This document shows, in pieces, positions 7,993 through 15,538 of a stretch of 24,991 nt of DNA. The stretch comes from JBBKWQ01 sp037969115 (GTDB lineage Bacteria > Actinomycetota > Acidimicrobiia > Acidimicrobiales > Ilumatobacteraceae). Each line of letters starts with the position of its first letter. The first letter of the stretch is position 1. The stretch lies in assembly GCA_037969115.1 (NCBI GenBank), contig JBBKWQ010000340.1, forward strand, positions 1 through 24,991. The letters run 5' to 3'. Made by a program: the position numbers and the translations under genes. Below the pieces are notes generated by a model, which saw only the letters and a program-made list of their open reading frames with translations, was not told where the DNA came from and did not search any database.

Positions 7993-8751
7993 CTACCGGA
8001 AGTCGGCCAGCCGGTCATCGGTGTCATCGATCGGGTATTGGGTCGAGGCCTCGTACGCGAGCCCGGTCGGCATGTCGCCACGGTCGGCCACGCGGTAGAG
8101 GTCCTTGTATGCAGCAGCCGACCCAGAGGAGTTGGCCAAGATCTCGCCGACGAGTTGACCGACGGCGGCGTCGAAGTCGCTGTGCGGCGCCGATCGGGCA
8201 GCGAGGCCCATGGCAACGGCTTCTACGCCGGAGAAGCTGCGAGCGGTGTACGACAGCTCGCGAGCGCGGGCAGGACCGACTGCGGCGTGGAGGCGCTGGC
8301 TCAGCCCCCACGTCGGCCGGAGCCCCCACTTGGCGTGGGTATCGCCGAGCCTCGCCGATTCCGACACGACGATGATGTCGCAGGCCAGGGCGATCTCGAG
8401 CGCTCCGGTGAAGCAGAAGCCGTTCACGGCGGCGACGACCGGTTTGGGCATCGTGCTGAGGCGCGTGAGGAGGGCGCGGGCAGGAACATCGAGGATGTCA
8501 CCGACGGTGCCGTTCACGACCGAGCGACCGCCGAGAGCTTTCAGGTCGACACCGGCGCTGAACGCTCGCCCCGCGCCGGTGAGCACCGCGACTCGCACCG
8601 CCGGGTCGTGTTCAACTCGCTCGAACGCCGAGTTCAGCTCCGCCAGCATCGTGGGTGTGATCGCGTTGAGCGCCGCAGGTCGCGACATGGTGACGGTGGC
8701 GACGGCGTCGGAGACATCGATCGTGATCTCGGACGGTGCATCGGTGCTCAT
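7993..8751 (-). CDS. enoyl-CoA hydratase/isomerase (crotonase) family protein
   Basis: A 252-residue crotonase-fold protein. It shows the N-terminal ATVTMSRPAALNAITPTM, the oxyanion-hole segment GRAFSAGVDLKALGG (residues 61-75), and the second conserved block PVVAAVNGFCFTGALEIALACDI. Of the two catalytic glutamates of classical enoyl-CoA hydratase, the first is kept (E119), but the second position reads His (H139 in ARLGDTHAKWGL). Simple hydratase chemistry is therefore doubtful. Isomerase, hydrolase or another CoA-thioester reaction is possible. The gene lies 55 bases downstream of gpsA, with a perfect hairpin directly before its ATG. Confidence 0.88.
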   Translation of the reverse strand: MSTDAPSEITIDVSDAVATVTMSRPAALNAITPTMLAELNSAFERVEHDPAVRVAVLTGAGRAFSAGVDLKALGGRSVVNGTVGDILDVPARALLTRLSTMPKPVVAAVNGFCFTGALEIALACDIIVVSESARLGDTHAKWGLRPTWGLSQRLHAAVGPARARELSYTARSFSGVEAVAMGLAARSAPHSDFDAAVGQLVGEILANSSGSAAAYKDLYRVADRGDMPTGLAYEASTQYPIDDTDDRLADFR

Positions 8752-8752
8752 G

Positions 8753-8773
8753 CGACGACTCTCGCAGTCGTCG
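8753..8773 (-). terminator. 8-bp perfect hairpin between gpsA and the crotonase gene
   Basis: CGACGACT-loop-AGTCGTCG is a perfect 8-bp stem with a 5-base loop. On the minus strand it ends one base before the ATG at 8751. No T-run follows, so it may weakly terminate the gpsA transcript or cover the start codon of the crotonase gene. The function is inferred. Confidence 0.3.
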
Positions 8774-8806
8774 TCCAGGAAGGTCCGATCACGCCGAGGC
8801 CCGCGC

Positions 8807-9805
8807 TCAAAGGTCGCTGTCGGCTTCGTGGCCGCCCGGGATCTGGGTGAGGCCGCGGTATGCCTCGCTGGCGGGAATCTGTCCGCTGACGACCCGAAAG
8901 ACGTCGCCGCAGATCGGCATCGACAAACCGTATTCCGATGCCAGCTCGTGCACGACCGGCGCAGCCTTGACGCCTTCGGCGACGTTGGTCATCTCGCCCA
9001 GGATGTCGTCGAGTGTTCGCCCTTTGCCGAGCTCTTCGCCGACGTACCGGTTCCGGCTCTGCGGGCTCACGCACGTGGCGATCAGGTCGCCCATACCGGC
9101 AAGACCGGCGAAGGTGGCGGCTTCGCCGCCCATCGCAACCCCGAGGTGTGTGTACTCGGCCAGCCCGCGGGTGATCACGAGCGATCGTGTGTTGTCCCCG
9201 ACGCTGAGACCCTGGGCGATGCCGGTGGCCAGCGCCACGACGTTCTTGAATGCCCCCCCGAGTTCGCAACCGACGACGTCGTGATGGCGGTACACCCGGA
9301 ACGTGCGCGTCCGGAACAGACCCTGGAGGCGTGCACCGATGGAGAGGTCCTCGGTGGCCAGCACGCTCGCAGCGGCACGCCCGGCCATGATCTCCTTCGC
9401 CAGGTTCGGCCCGGTGAGCGCGGCAGCGGGATGACCCGGAAAGAGCTCGTTGATCACTTGGGTCATGCGGAGCTTGGATCCTGCCTCCAGGCCCTTGGTC
9501 AGGCTCACGATGGGAATCCACGGTCTGATGAAGGGCCCGGCTGTGGTCAACACGTCTCGAAATGAGTGCGAGGGAATGCCGACGACCAACACGTCGGCGC
9601 GGGCGCATGCCTGCTCGAGGTCGGTGGTAGCGGCGAGATTCGGATGGATGTCGAATCCCTCGAGGTAACGGGTGTTGGTGTGACTCGTGTTGATCTCGTC
9701 GGCCGTCGCCGCGTCGCGGGACCAGAGCACGACGTCGCTCCGTCGAGCCGCTAGCGATGCGACGGTGGTTCCCCACGAGCCCGAACCCAGCACGGTGACC
9801 TTCAT
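8807..9805 (-). CDS. gpsA: NAD(P)H-dependent glycerol-3-phosphate dehydrogenase GpsA
   Basis: GpsA reduces dihydroxyacetone phosphate to sn-glycerol 3-phosphate for phospholipid synthesis in the cytoplasm. The 332-residue protein starts with the dinucleotide-binding loop (VLGSGSWGTTVA, residues 5-16). It has the family blocks IVSLTKGLEAGS, ALTGPNLAKEIMAG and GGAFKNVVALATGIAQG, the last with the catalytic Lys, and AGMGDLIATCVSPQSRNRYVG. The length and motifs are normal. GGGG lies about eight bases before the ATG, inside a six-codon upstream minigene whose stop overlaps the gpsA start as ATGA. The gene stands alone on its strand, with the crotonase and ASCH genes downstream. Confidence 0.97.
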   Translation of the reverse strand: MKVTVLGSGSWGTTVASLAARRSDVVLWSRDAATADEINTSHTNTRYLEGFDIHPNLAATTDLEQACARADVLVVGIPSHSFRDVLTTAGPFIRPWIPIVSLTKGLEAGSKLRMTQVINELFPGHPAAALTGPNLAKEIMAGRAAASVLATEDLSIGARLQGLFRTRTFRVYRHHDVVGCELGGAFKNVVALATGIAQGLSVGDNTRSLVITRGLAEYTHLGVAMGGEAATFAGLAGMGDLIATCVSPQSRNRYVGEELGKGRTLDDILGEMTNVAEGVKAAPVVHELASEYGLSMPICGDVFRVVSGQIPASEAYRGLTQIPGGHEADSDL

Positions 9806-9822
9806 CGCGATGCCCCAATCAT
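9802..9822 (-). other. six-codon upstream minigene overlapping gpsA start
   Basis: On the minus strand an ATG at 9822 reads MIGASR and stops at a TGA that overlaps the gpsA ATG (ATGA). A TAGAGT -10 box lies seven bases before this first ATG, so ribosomes could load on the leaderless minigene and re-start at gpsA. Only the sequence arrangement is seen; translation is inferred. Confidence 0.4.
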
Positions 9823-9829
9823 GCCCTCG

Positions 9830-9835
9830 ACTCTA
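9830..9835 (-). promoter_or_regulatory. -10 box (TAGAGT) for gpsA
   Basis: TAGAGT on the minus strand fits TANNNT and is seven bases before the minigene ATG at 9822. Expected +1 is at 9823 or 9822. Confidence 0.5.
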
Positions 9836-9877
9836 TTGTGTCGGCGGCGGCTGCCGGGAAACGTGTCTGGCGAGCGG

Positions 9878-10405
9878 TCAGACGACGGTGAAGGTCCAGC
9901 TATACGTGCGCGAACGTGCCGGGCCGTCCTCGACGAGCCAGTACACGACGGTTGCCGAGTGGACCCCTGACGAGAACGTCTCGATCGGGCCCCCAGCACT
10001 CGGTGTGAAGGTGAGCGTGGCGTTGCCGGGTTCGTACACCGTGACCGGTGGAATGTCGATCTGCTGGCCCGGTTCAGCGGTGAGCGAGCCGACCTCGTCG
10101 AGCGACACCGTTTCGATCTCGTTGCCGTCGATCACGAAGCGACCCGTGAACCCGGGTGCGAGGTCGACGAACACGTTGCTCTGCTGGAGCACCTGCACGG
10201 CGTCGGGCACCGGTTCGACCACTTCCAGTGACGCCGGGAGGGGATTGGCTTCGTCGCCGGTAACCGACACGGCGAGTCCGTAACCGATGCCGACCAGGCC
10301 GATGGCGATCACCATGCTGGCGATGAGCTGGCTCTTGTCGAAGGGTTTGCGAGGCGGCCTCCGGCTCGATCTCGCGGTCGTTTTCTCTTCTGACTCCTGG
10401 GCCAC
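9878..10405 (-). CDS. single-pass membrane protein of unknown function
   Basis: I do not recognise this 175-residue protein. It starts with a basic, Ser/Arg-rich cytoplasmic tail (SSRRPPRKPFDKSQL, about 25 residues) and one membrane helix (LIASMVIAIGLVGIGYGLAV, about residues 26-46). An extracytoplasmic beta-rich domain of about 125 residues follows, free of cysteine, ending TYSWTFTVV. The outer domain has alternating strands such as GRFVIDGNEIETVSL and NATLTFTP, suggesting an immunoglobulin-like or similar sandwich. It is GTG-started and divergent from the PASTA kinase-like gene, 90 bases apart. A shared role at the cell surface is possible but is only a guess from position. Confidence 0.75.
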   Translation of the reverse strand: MAQESEEKTTARSSRRPPRKPFDKSQLIASMVIAIGLVGIGYGLAVSVTGDEANPLPASLEVVEPVPDAVQVLQQSNVFVDLAPGFTGRFVIDGNEIETVSLDEVGSLTAEPGQQIDIPPVTVYEPGNATLTFTPSAGGPIETFSSGVHSATVVYWLVEDGPARSRTYSWTFTVV

Positions 10406-10480
10406 GGCACAATCATGCCGCCTGATTCCGTCGATCGGACCACGGCCGGTGCCTGTCGTCCATAGCGGGAAGGCAAGCGA

Positions 10481-10486
10481 TAGCGT
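10481..10486 (+). promoter_or_regulatory. -10 box (TAGCGT) for the PASTA kinase-like gene
   Basis: TAGCGT fits TANNNT, nine bases before the GTG at 10496. The predicted transcript would start within a few bases of the start codon. It supports GTG 10496 rather than the internal ATG at residue 28. Confidence 0.35.
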
Positions 10487-10495
10487 GCTCGGATC

Positions 10496-12880
10496 GTGGA
10501 CACCAACGATCCAACTCCTGCCGACAGCCGAATCACGGGCGCCGATTCATCGGAATCGACCCCTGAAGTCGGCTCGATGTTCGCCGAGCGTTATCGGCTC
10601 ACCAAGCTGGCCTCGGCCGGGGCGAGCACATGGATCTGCGATGCCGACGATCAACAAACCGGGCGCACCGTCACGGTGAAGATCATCCGGCCGCATCTCG
10701 CCGATGCCCCGGAGTTCCAGGCTGATTTCAACGATCTCGTCCGCCGAGCGTCCGAGCTGTCGCACCCCAACATCGCCGCGATCTTCGATTGGGGTCTCGC
10801 TCCACTGGGCGCCGAAACGTGCGCATACGTCGTGATCGAACAGCTTTCGGGCGGCAGCCTCCGCGATCTACTCGATCGCGGCCGATCGCTCGAACCCTCG
10901 CAAGCGCTCGTGGTCGGACTCGATGCCTGCCGCGGGCTCGACTTCGCGCACCGTCGCGGTTTCGTCCACACCGAACTGACACCGTCGAAGCTTGTCTTCG
11001 GCGACGATCGACGTCTTCGCATCGTCGACTTCGGTCTGGCCGAGCTCCTCGGCCGCGATGCCTGGACCGAACCTGCAACGGTGGCCACACACGTTGCGAG
11101 GTACGCGTCGCCCGAACAGGCGCTGGGATTGCCGATCACCGGCAAGTCCGACGTCTACGCGCTCTGCCTGGCTTTGAACGAGGCGGTCACCAGAAACCTC
11201 CCCTTCGCGATGGATTCCACCGTGGCCACGCTCTCGGCGCGAATCGGCAAGCTGATGCCCGTCTCTGCCGACCTCGGGCCACTTGCAGCCGTGTTCGAGC
11301 ACGCCGGACGCCCTGAAGCGGCCGAACGGGCCAGTGCCGCCGAGTTCGGTCGTGGGCTGGTTTCGGCCGCTTCGAAACTGCCCAGACCGATGCCTCTGCC
11401 GCTGCTGTCGTCCGGACTCTTCGACACTCCATTGGAAGAGCTGCGCTCGCCCGACGACCCGACAGGTGGCGTCATCAGGCCCGCCGGGGCTCCGGCCGAC
11501 GACGTGGTGATCACTCCGCTCGATGAGCCCGATGCCGATGTCGATGCCGAGGTCACTACAGCGGGCGGAGCAGGTGCAGCAGGTGAAGCGGGGCTCGTGA
11601 TCATCCCGAGCGAGGGCGACCCCGTCGACGTCCCGTTTGCGGCCCCGCTGCCCGACGCCGACGAGGTCACGATGCCGGTGATCGTCGAGGGTGCTGCCGA
11701 AGTCGAACTCGACGTGGTCGACCCCGACGCCGAACTCGTGATCCACCCGGTCGAAGAGATCGTGGAAGCCGACGCCGAGCCCGTGATCAACCTCGTCGAG
11801 GAGATCGTGGACGCCGAGCCCGAGGCTCCGGTCGAGAAGTACGTGGCGGCCACCGCGCCCGCCCTGGTCGGCGGCGACACCGACGTGATGCCTCAGCAGT
11901 ATGTCGATGAGCAGCACGGCGGCGACCACCCTGATCAGATGCCACCGGCTCCTATCGCGCGGCGACCGCGCCGTTGGACGAAGTTCCTCATGGCCCTCCT
12001 GCTGCTCGCGATGCTGGGTGGCCTTGCTTATGCCGCGTATGTGCTCATGCGTACACCGTCGTACGACGTACCCGACCTGGTCCGGGTGCCCCAATCCGAG
12101 GCCGAAGACCTGATCCAGTCGTACGGCTGGGTCGTCGAGATCACCACTGAACGCAGCGACGACGTGCCCGAGGACGGCTTGGTCGTGCGTACCGCCCCAT
12201 CAGTCGGCGCCGAGTTGGCCGAAGGCGAGCCGTTCCTCATAGTGGTGAGCGAGGGGCCGATGCTCCGCGTCGTGCCGGAGTCGACCGGGGTGCCGCTCGC
12301 GGCGGCCGAGACGGCGCTTCGCGAACTCCAGATGGACGTCGTCGTCGTCGAACAAAACGACGAAGTCGTCGAGCCGGGCGTGGTCATCAGCTGGACCGCT
12401 CCAGCGGACCTGTCGATCGTCGCCGGCTCACAGGTCCCACCAGGCGTCGTGTTCGAGCTGGTCTCGTCGATCGGGCCCGCTCAACGAGAAGTTCCCGACC
12501 TGACCGGTCTGTCGGTGGGCGAAGCCGTCGCGATCGGTGACGAACTCGGCCTGGTCGTGTTCGAGAGCCGCCAGATCTTCAGCGACGACGTTCCGAAAGA
12601 AGAGATCATGGAACAGTCGCCGACGCCGGGGTCACTCGTCGATCGCGGAGCGGGCGTCGAGGTGGTCACCTCGAAGGGACCTGATGTCGTTCCGTTCCCC
12701 GACATCGACGGGCTGTCGTTCGACGAAGCCGTCGAGACCCTCACCGATGCCGGTTTCACCCCGAAGCTGGTGTTCGGGACGCGGACAGGCGATCTTCGTT
12801 CCTACGAGATCGACGGTGAGACCCCCGAGGTCGGGAGCCTCCATCGCCGAGGAACGCAAGTCGACTTGAGCTACCTCTGA
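10496..12880 (+). CDS. PASTA-domain Ser/Thr kinase-like receptor, probable pseudokinase
   Basis: A 794-residue type II membrane protein. A kinase fold spans about residues 33-295. A long acidic linker with a 15-residue tandem repeat follows, then one membrane helix (about 496-518) preceded by RRPRRW, and four PASTA repeats outside (about 521-588, 589-661, 662-729, 730-794). PASTA repeats bind muropeptides in PknB-type kinases. The kinase core is degenerate. The glycine loop reads LASAGASTW; the helix-C Glu position aligned to PknB is L81; HRD-x-K-xx-N reads H158-T-E160-L-T-P-S-K165, losing the catalytic Asp (now Glu), the Lys and the metal-binding Asn. K62 (VTVKI) and D178-F-G are kept. It probably binds nucleotide or partners without phosphorylating, acting as a cell-wall sensor or scaffold; this is inferred. 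GTG start with its own -10 box. Confidence 0.9.
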   Translation: MDTNDPTPADSRITGADSSESTPEVGSMFAERYRLTKLASAGASTWICDADDQQTGRTVTVKIIRPHLADAPEFQADFNDLVRRASELSHPNIAAIFDWGLAPLGAETCAYVVIEQLSGGSLRDLLDRGRSLEPSQALVVGLDACRGLDFAHRRGFVHTELTPSKLVFGDDRRLRIVDFGLAELLGRDAWTEPATVATHVARYASPEQALGLPITGKSDVYALCLALNEAVTRNLPFAMDSTVATLSARIGKLMPVSADLGPLAAVFEHAGRPEAAERASAAEFGRGLVSAASKLPRPMPLPLLSSGLFDTPLEELRSPDDPTGGVIRPAGAPADDVVITPLDEPDADVDAEVTTAGGAGAAGEAGLVIIPSEGDPVDVPFAAPLPDADEVTMPVIVEGAAEVELDVVDPDAELVIHPVEEIVEADAEPVINLVEEIVDAEPEAPVEKYVAATAPALVGGDTDVMPQQYVDEQHGGDHPDQMPPAPIARRPRRWTKFLMALLLLAMLGGLAYAAYVLMRTPSYDVPDLVRVPQSEAEDLIQSYGWVVEITTERSDDVPEDGLVVRTAPSVGAELAEGEPFLIVVSEGPMLRVVPESTGVPLAAAETALRELQMDVVVVEQNDEVVEPGVVISWTAPADLSIVAGSQVPPGVVFELVSSIGPAQREVPDLTGLSVGEAVAIGDELGLVVFESRQIFSDDVPKEEIMEQSPTPGSLVDRGAGVEVVTSKGPDVVPFPDIDGLSFDEAVETLTDAGFTPKLVFGTRTGDLRSYEIDGETPEVGSLHRRGTQVDLSYL
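11726..11815 (+). repeat. two 45-base in-frame tandem repeats in the kinase linker
   Basis: Two adjacent 45-base units encode DAELVIHPVEEIVEA and DAEPVINLVEEIVDA. They lie in the acidic juxtamembrane linker. The third codon positions differ, so the duplication is not very recent. Confidence 0.7.
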
Positions 12881-12938
12881 TCGCTACGGTTTCCCGGTCG
12901 GCGCCGCTGCCGGTCCGACCCGGAAAGGATTCGCCTAC

Positions 12939-13835
12939 ATGACATCACTCGACGGCCGCGTCGCCATCATCACGGGCGCGGGTCGCGGCATCGGCCGCGA
13001 ACATGCCCTGATGTTTGGTGGTGAGGGCGCTCGCGTCGTGGTGAACGATCTCGGTGCCGACTACGACGGTGCCGGAGCCGACGTCAACCCGGCCGAAGAG
13101 GTGGCGGCAGAGATTCGGGCCCGAGGCGGCGAGGCGATCGCCAACGCGGACGACGTCGCCGACTGGGAAGCCGCACAGCACCTCATCCGTGGCGCGGTCG
13201 AAGCGTTCGGCGACCTCGACATCCTCGTCAACAACGCCGGCATCCTGCGCGACCGCGCCCTGGTCAACATGACCGAGTCCGAGTGGGACGACGTGATCGC
13301 CACGCACCTCAAAGGTCATTTCGTGCCATCTCGATGGGCGGCCACGTACTGGCGTGAGCAGTTCAAGGCTGGACACGTCCGCCCGCGCAACATGGTGCAC
13401 ACCGCGAGCACCTCTGGCCTGTTCGCCAACCCCGGACAGAGCAACTACGGCGCCGCCAAGTCGGGCATCGCAACGTTCAGCCAGATCGCTGCGAAGGAGC
13501 TCGCCCGATACGGAGTTGTCTCCAACTGCATAGCGCCGGGGGCTCGGACGCGCCTCACGCTCGCGTCGCCCGGACTCGACGAGATCATGGAGCCACGGCC
13601 CGGGGCGTTCGACGAGTGGGACCCGGCGAACGTCGCACCACTCGCCGCGTACCTCAGCACCGCGGACTGCCCGTTCACCGGCGAGATGTTCTACGTGCAG
13701 GGTGGGTTGGTGCGGCGTGTCGAATCGTGGTCGACCGCGGAAACGTTCGAGTCGAAGACGATGTGGACCGTCGACGGACTCGCAAACGCCCTGTCCCCGC
13801 TCGCAGCGCCCGTGGTGACCGAACCCGGCCCCTGA
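12939..13835 (+). CDS. short-chain dehydrogenase of the MFE-2 / 17-beta-HSD4-like type
   Basis: A 298-residue NAD(P)-dependent SDR. Visible are TGAGRGIG (residues 12-19), NDLGADYDGAGADV, NNAG (98-101) followed by ILRDRALVNM, and the catalytic Ser (S157/S159), Y170 and K174 in STSGLFANPGQSNYGAAKSG. The NDLGADYDG and NNAGILRDR blocks resemble the dehydrogenase module of peroxisomal multifunctional enzyme 2 and its stand-alone actinobacterial homologues, which oxidise 3-hydroxyacyl-CoA or steroid substrates. The C-terminal 45 residues (ESWSTAETFESKTMWTVDGL) extend past the normal SDR core, as in that subfamily. A strong ribosome binding site (GGAAAGGA) sits nine bases before the ATG. The stop codon falls in a 13-base tandem repeat shared with the convergent SCP2 gene. 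Confidence 0.9.
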   Translation: MTSLDGRVAIITGAGRGIGREHALMFGGEGARVVVNDLGADYDGAGADVNPAEEVAAEIRARGGEAIANADDVADWEAAQHLIRGAVEAFGDLDILVNNAGILRDRALVNMTESEWDDVIATHLKGHFVPSRWAATYWREQFKAGHVRPRNMVHTASTSGLFANPGQSNYGAAKSGIATFSQIAAKELARYGVVSNCIAPGARTRLTLASPGLDEIMEPRPGAFDEWDPANVAPLAAYLSTADCPFTGEMFYVQGGLVRRVESWSTAETFESKTMWTVDGLANALSPLAAPVVTEPGP

Positions 13836-13885
13836 ACCTGGCTCCTGAACCTGGCTCCTGAACCCGGCCCCTGAACCTGGCTACT
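13821..13885. repeat. five tandem copies of a 13-base unit
   Basis: Units begin at 13821, 13834, 13847, 13860 and 13873, with the pattern GAACC(C/T)GGC(C/T)(C/A)CT. They lie where the SDR gene and the SCP2 gene meet. The SDR stop TGA (13833-13835) spans the first unit boundary, and the SCP2 stop TAG is read on the minus strand from the last unit. Because 13 is not a multiple of three, copy-number change would shift frames and alter the C-terminus of either protein. Confidence 0.9.
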
Positions 13886-14366
13886 GAACTTCTCCCGCGG
13901 CGTCCTGTCGATCGGTCTCGGGATCGCCAGCAGCGGAGGCTTGCGGGGGAGGGTCGGGCTGCACCGTGATTGCCTTGATCTCGGCGCTCACCTGCTGCGA
14001 GATGGTGTCCTGCGGCATCTGGGTCTGCATGGCCATCAGCTTCATCATGTCGCCCTGCACCTTGATGCGGCCGGTCATGAACGCCTGCATCGCGACTGCT
14101 GCGTCGGCTTCGACGAAGATCGCGTGAGCGGTGAAATAGTCGGTCGTCACCGTCACGTCGGCGTCGTCGAGCGCGCCGAGGTCCATCTCGAGCTTGCCCG
14201 AGGTGGTGTCGAGATAACTGGTCAGCGTTCCTCCACCGAAGGGAACGTCGGTCACGACCTGATTGATGCGGAATTCGGTGCTGATCTCGGGAACCTGGTC
14301 GGCGTACCTGGCACGGATCTCCCGTGCTGCCGCCATCCACTCGTCCGAGAGGAACTGGAATGTCAT
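13881..14366 (-). CDS. SCP2 sterol-binding domain protein
   Basis: A 161-residue protein with the sterol-carrier-protein 2 fold. MTFQFLSDEWMAAAREI opens it, SGKLEMDLGALDDADVTVTTDY forms the sheet, and AIFVEADAAVAMQAFMTGRIKVQGDMMKLM is the characteristic helix and GRIKVQGD motif lining the lipid tunnel. Such proteins carry acyl-CoAs or sterol-like lipids. The last 25 residues are Pro/Asp/Glu-rich and lie partly in repeat DNA. The ATG at 14366 was chosen because MTFQFLSDEW is the family start. A TTG at 14405, overlapping the upstream gene's stop (TTGA), would add 13 residues and is an alternative. It is downstream of the OSBS-like gene and convergent with the SDR gene. Confidence 0.88.
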   Translation of the reverse strand: MTFQFLSDEWMAAAREIRARYADQVPEISTEFRINQVVTDVPFGGGTLTSYLDTTSGKLEMDLGALDDADVTVTTDYFTAHAIFVEADAAVAMQAFMTGRIKVQGDMMKLMAMQTQMPQDTISQQVSAEIKAITVQPDPPPQASAAGDPETDRQDAAGEVQ

Positions 14367-14401
14367 GGGGTCGGACTGTATCGCCGCCGCTCGGGCAGGG
14401 A

Positions 14402-15538
14402 TCAACCTGAGTGCAACGTGGACGTGGTGGTGATCTGGTCGAGGAAGTCGTGGTCGAGAACGAAGCCGAGTCCGGCGGTGGTGGGTACCCGCACCTGACC
14501 CTCACTGACGGTGATCGGGTCGGTGACGATGTCGCGGGCATAGAAGCGGCTCGACGCCGAGATGTCGCCGGGCAGGGTGAACCCGTCAAGAGTGGCGAGT
14601 CCGGCGTTGGCAGCCCGGCCGATTCCTGTCTCGACCATGCCCCCGCACCACACCGGGATGCCGAGGCCGACACAGAGATCGTGAATGCGACGCGCCTCGA
14701 GGTAGCCGCCCACGCGGCCCGGCTTGATGTTGATGATCTCCGCGGCGCCCAACGCGATCGCATCGGCTGCAGTTTGCAGCGACACGATCGATTCGTCGAG
14801 ACACACCGGGGTCGAGGACGCTGCCGCAAGCTGGGCGTGCCCGAGGATGTCTTCCTCGGGCATCGGTTGCTCGATGAGCAGCAAGTCGAACTCGTCGAGC
14901 CGACAGAGATGTTCGATATCGCGGCGGCCATAGGCCGTGTTGGCATCGACCTGTAGTCCCATCTGTGGCCCGACCAGATCACGAACGAGTCGGACCGGCT
15001 CGAGATCCCACCCCGGCTCGATCTTGAGCTTGATGCGTGCGTACCCGTCGTCGACATACCCTTGCACCGCTTCGAGCAGCGTGTCGATCGAGTCGAAGAT
15101 GCCGACACTCACCCCGCTCGGGATGTGGTCGCGGGTGCCCCCTAGATGATCGCGCAGGCAGACGCCGGCGGTTCGCAGTTCTGCGTCGAGGACCGCCATC
15201 TCGAGCGCGGCCTTCGCCATCGGATGTCCGTGCATGGGATGGAGCAAGCCGGCCACGTCGGCCGCGACGAGGTCGTCGGCGGCCATCAGAATGGGGAGGA
15301 GATGACTGGTGATGACCTGCTCGGCACCGTCGACGTATTCAGGCGAGTACACCGGAGCGTTCATCGCCACGCACTCGCCCCATCCCACTGCGCCGTCGGC
15401 TGTGCCGATGCGCACGAGCAAGATGTCTCGGATCGATTCCTCGCCGAAACTCGTGCGAAACGGAACGACGAGGGGCATCTGGATCCGCCGCAACTCGACC
15501 TCGCGGATGTGCAACCGACCTGTCGCGTGCTGAGGCAT
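14402..15538 (-). CDS. enolase-superfamily enzyme: o-succinylbenzoate synthase / N-acylamino acid racemase
   Basis: A 378-residue member of the MenC/NSAR subgroup of the muconate-lactonizing enolase superfamily. The catalytic KxK is K170-L-K172 (ARIKLKIEPGWD). Metal ligands are D198 (LQVDANTAYG), E223 (LLIEQPMP) and D248 (CLDESI), and the acid/base K272 lies in NIKPGRVGGYLEARR. VWCGGMVETGIGRAANAG is the subgroup's C-terminal signature. Members make o-succinylbenzoate for menaquinone, racemise N-succinyl or N-acetyl amino acids, or do both. No other men genes are visible. Coupling to a GNAT gene (TGATG overlap at 15536-15540) resembles the Geobacillus pathway that acylates and inverts D-amino acids, so racemase activity is favoured over a purely MenC role. 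The upstream extension to 15943 is an artefact of the frame; ATG 15538 fits the family start. Confidence 0.88.
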   Translation of the reverse strand: MPQHATGRLHIREVELRRIQMPLVVPFRTSFGEESIRDILLVRIGTADGAVGWGECVAMNAPVYSPEYVDGAEQVITSHLLPILMAADDLVAADVAGLLHPMHGHPMAKAALEMAVLDAELRTAGVCLRDHLGGTRDHIPSGVSVGIFDSIDTLLEAVQGYVDDGYARIKLKIEPGWDLEPVRLVRDLVGPQMGLQVDANTAYGRRDIEHLCRLDEFDLLLIEQPMPEEDILGHAQLAAASSTPVCLDESIVSLQTAADAIALGAAEIINIKPGRVGGYLEARRIHDLCVGLGIPVWCGGMVETGIGRAANAGLATLDGFTLPGDISASSRFYARDIVTDPITVSEGQVRVPTTAGLGFVLDHDFLDQITTTSTLHSG

